A stretch of DNA of 64,000 bases from the NCBI RefSeq assembly GCF_900182835.1, contig NZ_FXUB01000006.1:1-64000 (forward strand), written 5' to 3'. The first letter of the stretch is position 1; every line of letters starts with the position of its first letter. Positions 56,136 to 64,000 of the stretch are shown piece by piece. The translations under genes were made by a program, and so were the position numbers. Source of the stretch: Desulfurobacterium pacificum (GTDB lineage: Bacteria; Aquificota; Aquificia; Desulfurobacteriales; Desulfurobacteriaceae). The notes beneath the pieces are model-generated. The model ran no database searches, had not been told where the DNA came from, and saw only the letters and a program-made list of their open reading frames with translations.

Positions 56136-58805
56136 ATGGGAGTTGGAAGAAGGGACTTTCTAAAGAAGACTGCAGCATTGACAGCAGCTTCTTTTGTAGG
56201 AATAGACCTCGGAATAAAGATTGACGGTAAGTTTGATGAAGCTTTAGCTTATGGTGGAGAGAATATTGTTCAGATTCCAGAAGAAGTTAAGAATTCTCCC
56301 GCTTATATGGTAGATGACCAGGGTGTTGAGTGGGTAAGAGGTGTTTGCCGTTTCTGCGGAACAGGTTGTAAAGTATGGCTTGGTCTTAAAGATGGTAAAC
56401 CAGTAAGGATACGTGGAGAGAAAAATTCTGCTATTAACCATGGTTTCCTCTGTATGAAGGGTATGCTTTTCTACAAGCTATTCAGGCATCCTGATAGATT
56501 AACGCAGCCTCTTTACAGGAAGAGTAAGAAAGAACCTTTCAAGCCTATTTCCTGGGAGAAGGCTTTTGACATTCTTGCCGATGAAATGATTAAAGCTATG
56601 AAGAAAGGTGGCTATCACAAAAATGCAATGGGATGGTCCGGTATTGCATATTACGGTTCTGGTCAGTGTTTAACAGAAGAAACGTATCTTTTCCAGAAAC
56701 TCTGGAGATGTGTTGGTTCTAACCACGTTGAGGGTAACCCAAGACTCTGTATGGCTTCTGCAGTTGGTGGATACTTAACTTCATACGGAGCTGATGAGCC
56801 TGCTGGTGGTTATAGGGATATAGATAATGCAGAAACTATTTTCATCATTGGTTCCAACACTGCGGAGGCTCACCCTATTTTGTATCAGCGTGTTGCTATG
56901 CGTAAAATGGCAAATCCTGATGTTATGGTAATTAATGCTGACCCAAGGGTAACGAGAACATCACGTATTGCTGATATTCATATGCAGTTTAAACCAGGAA
57001 CAGACCTTGCTTTACTTAACGCTATTGCAAACGTGATTGTTAATGAGGGACTTTACGATAAAGAATTTGTTGAAAAATACTGTGCTTTCCATGCGTTTAC
57101 TCCAGGTAAAGATAAAGTTCCTCTAAAAGGACATAAAGTTTCCTTTGAAGAGTATAAGAAGTTTATTGCCAAATATACTCCAGAATATGCAGCAAGAATT
57201 TGCGGCGGTAACATTACACCTGAGATGATTAGAAAAGTTGCAAGGAGAATTGCAACTACAAAGACTGTTTCAATGTGGACAATGGGTATTAACCAGAGAA
57301 TTAGAGGCGTTTGGGCTAACAACCTTATTACTAATATTCACCTTTTAACAGGTAACGTATGTAAGGATGGAGCTGATTCCCTTTCTTTAACAGGTCAGCC
57401 AAACGCTTGTGGTGGTGTTAGAGAAGGTGGTGGATTGTGCCATATCCTACCGGGTCACAGGGTTGTTAAAAATCCTAAACTAAGACATCAACTTGAAAAG
57501 ATTTGGGGTGTTCCTAAAGGAACGATACCTCCTAAGCCTGGTTATCACACAGTTAAGATGTTCTCTGCTGTTTCTTACACTCCAGAGGATAGAAAGAGGT
57601 TTAAAGGACTTAAGCCTATTTACTTCATGTGGGTGAATGAAACATCTCCAATGCAATCCTTACCTAACTTGAAAAGATTCCGTGAAGGTTTTGCAAGAGA
57701 AGATGTGTTTGTTGTAGTTTCTGATATATTCCCAACAAGAACTTCTGAGCTTGCCAACATGATTCTGCCGTGTGCGTTCCACTTTGAGAAAACGGGTGTT
57801 TACGGTTGTACTGAAAGACGTTCTCAATTGACACCTAAGGCTGTAAAAGCTCCTGGTCAGGCGATGCCTGAAAACTGGATGGTTGTTAAGTTTGCTGAAG
57901 TTCTTTCTAAGAAGCTTGCTAAGCAAAGTGACCCTGAAATGAGAAGAAGGGCTAAGATTGTTTACGACGCTCTTGTTAAACCTTACAAGGCTGTTGTAGA
58001 TAAAGACCCATGGTGGGAGCTTCCAAAAGTTATCTGGACTGAGTACTCTCAAAAAGTTACTAAAGGTAGAGATAACGACCTTTCCGGTGCTACTTATGAA
58101 GTTCTCCTTGAAAGACCGGATGGTGTTCAGTGGCCAGCGCCAACCGTTGAGATTGCTAAGAAAGGTGGAACGTTGAGAAGATTCGTTGTTGGAAAAGACC
58201 CACTTGCTACTGCTCTTGCTAAGAAATATCCATCTAAATTTGCAGGTTGGGAAATTATTGATTATGGACCACTTCATAAAGATTACAAGTTCTGGGTATG
58301 GTGTAGACCTTATAAGGGGGCAGCTGAGGAGCCAGATGCAGAATATCCATTCTACCTTTCTACAGGTAGGATTATTGACCACTGGCACACAATGTCTATG
58401 ACGGGTCGTATTAAAGAGATTTTTGAAGCTAACCCATACGCATGGGTAGAAGTTAACCCGAAAGACGCTCAGAGAATGGGTATCTCTACAGGTGACCTTG
58501 TTCTTATAGAAACACGTCGCGGCAAAAACATCATTCCAGCCAAAGTTGCTACAGACCAAGGTCCTATGGAAGGAATGGTATTTGTTTACTGGTATGACCA
58601 GGATAAGAAGAGAATGATTAACTTCTGTACAAAGGATGCTTTTGATAAAGGTTCTAAAGAACCTGAGTTTAAGATTTGTGCATGCCGTATAAGCAAGTAT
58701 GCTCCAGCTCAGCCAATACAATCCTTCTTGGTTAAGCTTGAAAAGGTTAGAGGAGGTTACCTCCACAACTCTGAGCTTATAAAGTCTGAAAAAGACCCTG
58801 TTTAA
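56136..58805 (+). CDS. napA: Periplasmic nitrate reductase catalytic subunit
   Basis: 889 residues from ATG 56136 (GGAGGGTAC in front; an ATG at 56124 would overlap that site). A Tat signal (RRDFLKK at residues 5-11) leads to the [4Fe-4S] motif CRFCGTGC-x27-C (first Cys near 73). The Mo-ligand Cys is in NPRLCMASAVGGY, and the C-terminal molybdopterin-dinucleotide-binding domain (about 730 on) follows. It reduces nitrate to nitrite in the periplasm. The gene ends at a hairpin terminator before napD. Confidence 0.98.
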   Translation: MGVGRRDFLKKTAALTAASFVGIDLGIKIDGKFDEALAYGGENIVQIPEEVKNSPAYMVDDQGVEWVRGVCRFCGTGCKVWLGLKDGKPVRIRGEKNSAINHGFLCMKGMLFYKLFRHPDRLTQPLYRKSKKEPFKPISWEKAFDILADEMIKAMKKGGYHKNAMGWSGIAYYGSGQCLTEETYLFQKLWRCVGSNHVEGNPRLCMASAVGGYLTSYGADEPAGGYRDIDNAETIFIIGSNTAEAHPILYQRVAMRKMANPDVMVINADPRVTRTSRIADIHMQFKPGTDLALLNAIANVIVNEGLYDKEFVEKYCAFHAFTPGKDKVPLKGHKVSFEEYKKFIAKYTPEYAARICGGNITPEMIRKVARRIATTKTVSMWTMGINQRIRGVWANNLITNIHLLTGNVCKDGADSLSLTGQPNACGGVREGGGLCHILPGHRVVKNPKLRHQLEKIWGVPKGTIPPKPGYHTVKMFSAVSYTPEDRKRFKGLKPIYFMWVNETSPMQSLPNLKRFREGFAREDVFVVVSDIFPTRTSELANMILPCAFHFEKTGVYGCTERRSQLTPKAVKAPGQAMPENWMVVKFAEVLSKKLAKQSDPEMRRRAKIVYDALVKPYKAVVDKDPWWELPKVIWTEYSQKVTKGRDNDLSGATYEVLLERPDGVQWPAPTVEIAKKGGTLRRFVVGKDPLATALAKKYPSKFAGWEIIDYGPLHKDYKFWVWCRPYKGAAEEPDAEYPFYLSTGRIIDHWHTMSMTGRIKEIFEANPYAWVEVNPKDAQRMGISTGDLVLIETRRGKNIIPAKVATDQGPMEGMVFVYWYDQDKKRMINFCTKDAFDKGSKEPEFKICACRISKYAPAQPIQSFLVKLEKVRGGYLHNSELIKSEKDPV

Positions 58806-58812
58806 TGAAATT

Positions 58813-58845
58813 AGGGGCGGGATATCCCGCCCCTTTTCTTTTTAA
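58813..58845 (+). terminator. Hairpin terminator between napA and napD
   Basis: The perfect palindrome AGGGGCGGGAT/ATCCCGCCCCT (58813-58834) is followed by TTTCTTTTT. It lies 7 bp after the napA stop and 45 bp before napD, so it would lower expression of napDGH relative to napCMA or mark a transcript end. Confidence 0.85.
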
Positions 58846-58889
58846 ACCAATTTAATCGTATTATTAGCATTAAATTAAGGAGATGAAGG

Positions 58890-59264
58890 ATGCCGATAGT
58901 TAGCTGTGTTGTGGCTTGTGAACCTGAAAAAGGGTTTTCTGTTGAGAAAGAGTTGTTAGAAATTCCGGGAGTGGAAGTATATGGAAGTGGTTTGAAGGAA
59001 AAGGAAAACGTCCATTACGTTATTGTGGTTTTAGAAGGAGAAACTTATGAGGACGTTGAAGCTATAGAAAAGCGAATTAAGGAGATTGATGGAGTTTTAT
59101 ACGTTGGAGTTGTTGAAGCATATTTCTTGGATGAATATGAAAAAATAGAAAAAGGAGAAATTGTTCCGTCTAATCCTTTTCACGGTCTGAAAAGGTCAGA
59201 GAAATTGGCGGAAAGGTTCTATTTTGGTGAGGATGAAGATAATGGAAAAGAAAGCGACGCGTAG
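58890..59264 (+). CDS. napD: NapD-like chaperone for the NapA Tat signal
   Basis: 124 residues, with the NapD ferredoxin-like fold in the first 80 (MPIVSCVVACEPEKGFSVEKEL, GVEVYGSG, HYVIVVLEG, DGVLYVGVVEAYF). NapD binds the NapA twin-arginine signal and delays export until the Mo cofactor is inserted. The acidic tail (GEDEDNGKESDA) overlaps napG by 23 bp. ATG 58890 has AAGGAG upstream. Confidence 0.88.
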   Translation: MPIVSCVVACEPEKGFSVEKELLEIPGVEVYGSGLKEKENVHYVIVVLEGETYEDVEAIEKRIKEIDGVLYVGVVEAYFLDEYEKIEKGEIVPSNPFHGLKRSEKLAERFYFGEDEDNGKESDA

Positions 59265-59913
59265 GGATTTTATTAAAGTAACGCTTTCAGCTTTTATGAC
59301 GGCTACTGTTTTTGAATCCTGCAAGCTTTCTGAATTTAAAAATCCAAAAACTATGATTAAATCACCGATAAAAACTAATATTTTACGTCCACCTGGAGCT
59401 GTTCCTGAAGATGAATTTGCAAAAAGGTGTATAAGATGTGGAAGGTGTGGAGAGGTTTGTCCTTACCATTGTATTAAATATTTTGATGTGAAAAATGGAG
59501 GAGTATTTTCAGGTACTCCTTATATAAACGTTTTAGAGAAGCCCTGTTATTTATGTATGAAGTGCGTTTATGTGTGTCCTACAGGTTCTCTCCAGCCGTG
59601 TGCAAAGGATGAAGTGAGGATGGGAGTTGCTGTAATAAATAGAGAAATATGTGTTTCGTGGCAACAGGATAAAACGGGACTTATCTGTAGAACGTGCTAT
59701 AACGTGTGTCCTTTTGCTGGAACTGCTATAAAGATTGACCCGATGTTTAGACCTTACATCATAGAGGAAAACTGTACGGGTTGTGGAATATGTGCTTACT
59801 CATGCATTGCCGATACTTATGAGGGTAATAAGGGTAAAAAAGCAATCTCTATACAGCCTATTAGATGGAAAAAGATAAAAGAGGTGAAGTTAAAAGATAT
59901 TAAAAAGTCTTGA
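59242..59913 (+). CDS. napG: NapG-type periplasmic ferredoxin (quinol oxidation module)
   Basis: 223 residues from ATG 59242 (GGTGAGG at 59226-59232; ATG 59233 is too close to that site). A Tat signal (TRRDFIK) is followed by four [4Fe-4S] sites: CIRCGRCGEVCP, CYLCMKCVYVCP, CRTCYNVCP with a nearby extra Cys, and CTGCGICAYSC. It works with NapH to pass electrons from quinol to the nitrate-reduction chain. Confidence 0.93.
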   Translation: MEKKATRRDFIKVTLSAFMTATVFESCKLSEFKNPKTMIKSPIKTNILRPPGAVPEDEFAKRCIRCGRCGEVCPYHCIKYFDVKNGGVFSGTPYINVLEKPCYLCMKCVYVCPTGSLQPCAKDEVRMGVAVINREICVSWQQDKTGLICRTCYNVCPFAGTAIKIDPMFRPYIIEENCTGCGICAYSCIADTYEGNKGKKAISIQPIRWKKIKEVKLKDIKKS

Positions 59914-59921
59914 GGTGTTAA

Positions 59922-60788
59922 ATGGCTAAGGTAAAGCAGGGAAAAATCAGGTTTTTTAGATATGCTTTTCTGTTTGCCTGCTTTTTGGTGATAACGGTTA
60001 ATCCTATTTTGAATTATAAGTGGGATATAAACTTTGTTCAGGGATGGTTTCAGTCTCTTGGTATTGGGAATATGTGGATAGTTTCACCGCTTGAGGGGCT
60101 TGAAACGATTTTAACTGGGAAGTTTTTCTACCTTCCTTCAATTATTGGGATGTTGATTCCTTTAACTCTTGCTTTTCTGATGGGGAGAGTTTTCTGCAGT
60201 TGGATGTGTCCGATTACCTTCCTCTCAATGTTAACGGATAAACTGTTAGGTTTATTTCCTGTTGTAGGAAAGAAGTTAAAATATAGAGAGGGCTTGATAA
60301 TTCTGAATAGAAGAGTCATCTGGTTTGCGCTTTTAGCAGAGCTAATTTTGACAATGGTTGTAGGCTATCCACTATTTGTGTGGTGGTCTCCGCCGGGGCT
60401 TGTTGGTAGAGAAACAATGTTTTACGTGTTTTACCACGTTATAACGATTGAGATTTATATTGTAGTTGCTGTTCTTCTTCTCAATTTGATTACGAGAAGA
60501 TTTTTCTGTAGATATTTATGTCCTTTAGGAGCCTTGCTTGCTTTGGTTGCTTCAAAAAGACAGTTGGTTATTGAATATAATGCTGACAAGTGTCTTTCCT
60601 GTAAAGTTTGTGATAAGAAATGTCCTTTGGGTATAAAGCCGAGTGTTGGTGAAAGTCAAAGTATATATTGCTGGAATTGTGCAGAGTGTGTAGATGCCTG
60701 CCCTACAGGGGCGTTAAAGTTTACTTGGAGAAATGACGGAATTGTTAGGATTGAGAAGAAAAGTTTGCTATTACCTCAAGCCCGTTAA
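59922..60788 (+). CDS. napH: NapH-type membrane ferredoxin-quinol dehydrogenase
   Basis: 288 residues with four to five membrane helices. It has the two conserved CxxxCP motifs of NapH (FCSWMCP, FCRYLCP) and C-terminal double [4Fe-4S] motifs (CLSCKVCDKKCP, CWNCAECVDACP) facing the cytoplasm. It completes the quinol-oxidising NapGH module. The last 44 bp overlap the convergent coaX gene. ATG 59922 follows GAGGTGT. Confidence 0.95.
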   Translation: MAKVKQGKIRFFRYAFLFACFLVITVNPILNYKWDINFVQGWFQSLGIGNMWIVSPLEGLETILTGKFFYLPSIIGMLIPLTLAFLMGRVFCSWMCPITFLSMLTDKLLGLFPVVGKKLKYREGLIILNRRVIWFALLAELILTMVVGYPLFVWWSPPGLVGRETMFYVFYHVITIEIYIVVAVLLLNLITRRFFCRYLCPLGALLALVASKRQLVIEYNADKCLSCKVCDKKCPLGIKPSVGESQSIYCWNCAECVDACPTGALKFTWRNDGIVRIEKKSLLLPQAR

Positions 60789-61452
60789 GGGTTAAGTTTT
60801 CTACGTATTTTGCTTTTATGAAGTTTGTGAGAAGTTTGCCGTTCCCTCCTGTCAGTATTATTGGTAGGTTGAAGGTTTTTTTAACTTTTTGGATTGAGGA
60901 AACTGTAAAAAGTAGTATTCCTTTTTCTATGCATTCTGTTGTGGAGTTCCCAGGTTCGTAAAAATTGTTAAGGGTAAAGTTTTCAACTAAGGGTAGTTTA
61001 GAGGTGAATTTGTAGAGACACTGGGAGGATAACTTTATGCCGGGCAGTATCCATCCTCCCAAAAACTTTCGTTCTTTTACAATGTCTATTACTGTTGTGG
61101 TACCAGCATTAACTATTATGAAAGAGTTTCCATAGAGTAGCCCTCCGCATGCGTGAGCTATTCTGTCTGTTCCTAAGGTTTGCGGCGTTAAGTAATTGAT
61201 TTTGATAGGAAGGTTGGTTTGTGCAGTGATAAACTTAATGTTTTTGAAGTGTGTTTTTAAGATTTCTGTTGCTTTATTGACAACGGAAACTGCTATAACG
61301 GAAGAATTTGGGTTGAACTTTTCTATGTTTTTTTTAATTTCAGAAGTAGGGAAAGAAACATCTTTCTTAAAAGAATCTTTAATTATTCTCACTTTTGTTC
61401 TTGTGTTTCCTACATCTATGAGTAGTAGGTTATAGTCTCCATAGTATTGCAT
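60745..61452 (-). CDS. coaX: Type III pantothenate kinase
   Basis: 235 residues from ATG 61452. Motifs: LLIDVGNTRTKV (phosphate-binding), TLGTDRIAHACGG, NAGTTTVIDIV, GGWILPGIKLSSQ. It starts coenzyme A synthesis from pantothenate without ATP-feedback control. Upstream in-frame ATG 61473 and TTG/ATG 61488 would overlap the preceding gene more; 61452 is preferred (23 bp overlap). Its 3' end overlaps napH by 44 bp. Confidence 0.93.
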   Translation of the reverse strand: MQYYGDYNLLLIDVGNTRTKVRIIKDSFKKDVSFPTSEIKKNIEKFNPNSSVIAVSVVNKATEILKTHFKNIKFITAQTNLPIKINYLTPQTLGTDRIAHACGGLLYGNSFIIVNAGTTTVIDIVKERKFLGGWILPGIKLSSQCLYKFTSKLPLVENFTLNNFYEPGNSTTECIEKGILLFTVSSIQKVKKTFNLPIILTGGNGKLLTNFIKAKYVENLTLNGLEVIANFSSQS

Positions 61453-62740
61453 CTTTGAACTCGTTTCGGTCATAGATTCCTTTAACATCAGCTATGATAG
61501 GTTTTCCGTTTGCCATTTCTTTAAAATCTGCAAATTTCAAATTTCTATAAGGTTCGTGCTTCACTGCAACGATGATGGCATCGTAAGGTGCTTGTTCCTT
61601 AATGTCCTGTAGTAATTTTATTCCGTATTCTTTTTCTACTTCATCTGGAATTGCGTAAGGGTCGTGAACAAACGTTTTGACGCCATAGGAGTTGAGTTCG
61701 TTATAAATATCAATAACTTTTGTGTTCCTTATATCTTTTATGTTTTCTTTGAAAGTAAGTCCCATTATTAAAACTTTTGAATTGAGGATTTGTTTTCCTT
61801 CTTTTATCATCAGTTTTACAACGTTTTCTGCTACGAATTTACCCATATAGTCATTAATACGCCTTCCTGATAGTATCACTTCTGGATGGTGTCCGATTTC
61901 CTGAGCTTTAAACGTTAGGTAGTAAGGGTCAACACCTATACAGTGTCCACCGACAAGTCCAGGTTCAAACTTTAGGAAGTTCCATTTCGTTCCGGCGGCT
62001 TCTAAAACGTCTCTTGTGTCTATGCCTAACTTGTGGAATATTAGTGCTAACTCGTTCATGAGAGCTATGTTTAAATCTCTTTGTGTGTTTTCTATGACTT
62101 TCGCTGCTTCTGCAGTTTTTATGTTTGGTGCTTTGTGAATTCCAGCTTTTATTACGCTTCCGTAAATTTCTGCTAATAGTTCCGTTGTATACTTATCGCA
62201 TCCAGAAACTACTTTAACTATGTTTTCTATAGTGTGGACTTTATCTCCCGGGTTTACCCTTTCTGGAGAGTATCCTACTTTAAAGTCGTGCATGTATCTC
62301 ATATTTGAAAACTTTTCTAACAGGGGAACACAAATTTCTTCCGTTACGCCTGGATAAACCGTTGATTCGTAGACGACTATTGAATGTTTAGGCATGTGTG
62401 AGGCAACTGTTTGGGTAGCTGATTTGATAGGGGAAAGGTCGGGGATTTTGTGTTCGTCTATGGGAGTAGGTACTGTTATTATGAAGAGTTTACATGTTTT
62501 CAAGGTTTCTGGGGAGGAGGTGAAAGTGATGGAGGAGGATTTAAGAGTTTCATACGGGATTTCTCCAGTTCTATCAAAACCTCTTTTGAGTTCTTCTATC
62601 CTTATCTTATTTATATCAAAGCCTATAACGGAGAATTTTTTAGATAGTGCGATTGCTAAAGGTAATCCTACGTATCCGAGACCGATAATAGCTATTTTCT
62701 CTTTACCTGATTTAAAGTCTTGAAAGTTAGGAAACGCCAT
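61430..62740 (-). CDS. UDP-sugar 6-dehydrogenase, TviB/WbpO-like
   Basis: 436 residues. The N-terminal dinucleotide motif IGLGYVGLPLA is near residues 19-29, STVYPGVTEE lies near 125, and the catalytic Cys is in GGHCIGVDPYYL (near 265). The C-terminal domain carries GLTFKENIKDIRNTKV. It should oxidise a UDP-N-acetylhexosamine to the uronate for surface polysaccharide. Its start overlaps the GT4 gene by 14 bp. Exact sugar unknown. Confidence 0.93.
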   Translation of the reverse strand: MAFPNFQDFKSGKEKIAIIGLGYVGLPLAIALSKKFSVIGFDINKIRIEELKRGFDRTGEIPYETLKSSSITFTSSPETLKTCKLFIITVPTPIDEHKIPDLSPIKSATQTVASHMPKHSIVVYESTVYPGVTEEICVPLLEKFSNMRYMHDFKVGYSPERVNPGDKVHTIENIVKVVSGCDKYTTELLAEIYGSVIKAGIHKAPNIKTAEAAKVIENTQRDLNIALMNELALIFHKLGIDTRDVLEAAGTKWNFLKFEPGLVGGHCIGVDPYYLTFKAQEIGHHPEVILSGRRINDYMGKFVAENVVKLMIKEGKQILNSKVLIMGLTFKENIKDIRNTKVIDIYNELNSYGVKTFVHDPYAIPDEVEKEYGIKLLQDIKEQAPYDAIIVAVKHEPYRNLKFADFKEMANGKPIIADVKGIYDRNEFKDAILWRL

Positions 62741-63821
62741 TGAGAACCTCCCTATAGACCTTTAACGTTCTGTCAACTACTTTTTCTATGTCAAAATCAA
62801 GTGCAGTTTTTCTTGCGTTCTCTTTTAGTTTTTCGTTATTAATGTTTTCAATAGCGGTGAGTAATCCTTTATATAGAGATTCAATACTTCCGGGTTCTAC
62901 AGCTATTCCGTTTTCCATGTGTTTTAGATAAGTTTTTATTCCTCCAACGTAGGAGGCTACCACTATTTTTTTCATTGCCATTGCTTGGAGAAGGGAACTT
63001 CCTAACCCTTCGCTTAATGAAGGAAATACAAAAATATCTGTATCTTTGAGTATTTGAGGGACGTCTCTTCTGAAACCTAAAGGGATGACTTTTTTTGTGA
63101 GGTTTAGCTTTTTTATTAGCTGATAAGCCTTTTCACTTTGGGTATCTCTTCCTGCTAATAGCAGAACTAAATTTCTGTCTGGGTGCATGGTGGTAAACTT
63201 TTGGAAAGCTTTTAGCAAAATGTGTTGCCCCTTAACTTCCGAAAAGTTTGCTATATGAGTGATTACTATTGCATTTGAGGGAATATTTAAATCTTCTTTT
63301 ATTGAAATTTTGGTTTTTATATAAGGGTTGAATCTATCTAATTCTATGCCTGAGGGGATGTAGTGGATTTTTTTCTTTATTAATGGATAATTTCTTAGCT
63401 TCTCGTATATTTCATGAGATATTCCTATTATTGCGTCAACGTTTATGTTGTATTTTGTAATGGCTGAAATCATTGATATATCAAAGAAAACCCTTCTTGT
63501 GTAGATTAGTTTTGGTCTTTTCCTTGTGAATAAAGAAGCCAACCAGATAAACCAGTGTGCTTTTGATATGTGAGTGTTGACAATGTCGTAGTTTTGTATG
63601 ATTTGAGATAATTTTCTTGCTTCTTTTAAGCTAAACTTTTTTGTGTTTGGAAAATGAACTCTTTTTATTCCTAAGTTTTCAGCTCTTTTATCTAATTCAC
63701 AGTTTTTAAAGGTTAAAATATGAGTTTCATAACCTAACTTATTCATATATTTAGCTAATAGAAGACACTGTTCTGTTCCGCCGCTCCAGCCTCTTGCTGT
63801 TGTAGCTTGAAGGATTTTCAT
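62727..63821 (-). CDS. Glycosyltransferase, GT4 (GT-B) family
   Basis: 364 residues with two Rossmann-like halves. The glycine-rich N-terminus is GWSGGTEQCLLLA, THISKAHWF lies near residue 86, and the donor site is FPSLSEGLGSSLLQAMAMKK (near 265). The second Glu of the usual ExxxxxxxE motif is Gln here. Predicted to add a sugar to LPS or a polysaccharide precursor. No promoter seen; a GT9 gene is divergent 66 bp away. Confidence 0.9.
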   Translation of the reverse strand: MKILQATTARGWSGGTEQCLLLAKYMNKLGYETHILTFKNCELDKRAENLGIKRVHFPNTKKFSLKEARKLSQIIQNYDIVNTHISKAHWFIWLASLFTRKRPKLIYTRRVFFDISMISAITKYNINVDAIIGISHEIYEKLRNYPLIKKKIHYIPSGIELDRFNPYIKTKISIKEDLNIPSNAIVITHIANFSEVKGQHILLKAFQKFTTMHPDRNLVLLLAGRDTQSEKAYQLIKKLNLTKKVIPLGFRRDVPQILKDTDIFVFPSLSEGLGSSLLQAMAMKKIVVASYVGGIKTYLKHMENGIAVEPGSIESLYKGLLTAIENINNEKLKENARKTALDFDIEKVVDRTLKVYREVLNGVS

Positions 63822-63887
63822 TTATAGTAAGCTCCATATGGATTTAGTTTGTAAATTAAGCTGAATTTTAACTGATAGGTGGTTTAA

Positions 63888-64000
63888 ATGAAAATACTGT
63901 TGATACAAATTAGGCAGTTAGGAGATGTTCTTCTTTCTTCACCGCTTGGAAGGGTGATAAAAGAAGAAATACCGAATGTTGAGGTTCATTTTCTTACTTC
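63888..64000 (+). CDS. Glycosyltransferase family 9 (heptosyltransferase-like), 5' part
   Basis: Only the first 37 codons are in the window, from ATG 63888 after ATAGGTGG. MKILLIQIRQLGDVLLSSPL is the signature start of heptosyltransferases (GT9), including RxLGDV. The rest is beyond position 64000. Confidence 0.85.
   Translation, partial: MKILLIQIRQLGDVLLSSPLGRVIKEEIPNVEVHFLT

Noticed and set aside
57660-58766. Long open frame (368 codons) antisense to napA
   Set aside because: It lies wholly opposite napA, and shows no family motif and no ribosome site. napA codon use explains the open frame.

Overview
The window looks like a chromosomal segment of a thermophilic, anaerobic, chemolithotrophic bacterium of the Aquificota, most likely the Desulfurobacteriaceae (Desulfurobacterium/Thermovibrio group). 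The reasons are a periplasmic nitrate-reductase operon in the order napC-napM-napA-napD-napG-napH, an octaheme HAO-type cytochrome divergent from it, a DUF1931 histone-fold protein of the kind known from Aquifex, flagellar and LPS genes, AT-rich DNA and very tight operons with frequent 1-20 bp overlaps and many TTG/GTG starts. The assignment is inference from gene content; no 16S sequence lies in the window.

Layout. 1-88 is the 3' end of a 5S rRNA. 152-4576 (+) is lolD-like ABC ATPase, clpC, rsmE and a macrodomain gene. 4556-9277 (-) is purL followed by a PilS/NtrB-like kinase and an NtrC-type sigma-54 activator. 9406-9855 (+) is the histone-fold gene with its own terminator. 9980-11758 (+) holds a 28-residue membrane peptide, DUF1858, DUF2148 and corA. 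11755-20898 (-) is one long operon: ricT, an rlmN-like radical SAM gene, khtT-khtU, tmk, holB, a PilZ gene, flgN, then a sigma-28 promoter, a YjfB-like small gene, flgK, flgL and a possible nuclease. 20939-22808 (-) is thiE and an O-antigen ligase, then tRNA-Val(GAC) and rpsT. 23335-27925 (+) is bcp, an outer-membrane protein, a dapC-like aminotransferase, exbD, tsaE and eno. 27939-35212 (-) is yfgM, hisS, dxr, cobO, queE, waaA, lpxK and lpxL.

35277-37636 (+) is a Cache-GGDEF-EAL sensor broken by a frameshift, and 37633-40656 (-) is rnr (also frameshifted, in an A7 run) with an HDAC-family gene. 40752-46636 holds Uma2, Toprim, a membrane permease-like protein, ftsB-like, DUF507 and a large TPR protein. 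46732-53187 holds uvrB, an orphan OmpR-type regulator and a porin-satP-acs acetate module. 53310-60788 is the divergent hao / nap respiratory locus. 60745-64000 is coaX, a nucleotide-sugar dehydrogenase, a GT4 glycosyltransferase and the start of a GT9 heptosyltransferase.

How the genes work together: nap would reduce nitrate to nitrite, with electrons passed from quinol through NapC/NapGH and NapM. The octaheme lipoprotein is a candidate for the further step to ammonium, since no nrfA is seen here. SatP and Acs feed acetate into acetyl-CoA beside this locus. LPS is assembled by LpxK, LpxL, WaaA, the ligase and the 61-64 kb glycosyltransferases. Motility and c-di-GMP are linked by the PilZ gene within the flagellar operon and the EAL protein. 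No CRISPR array, insertion sequence, prophage or attachment site was recognised. No gene-free stretch exceeds 300 bp.
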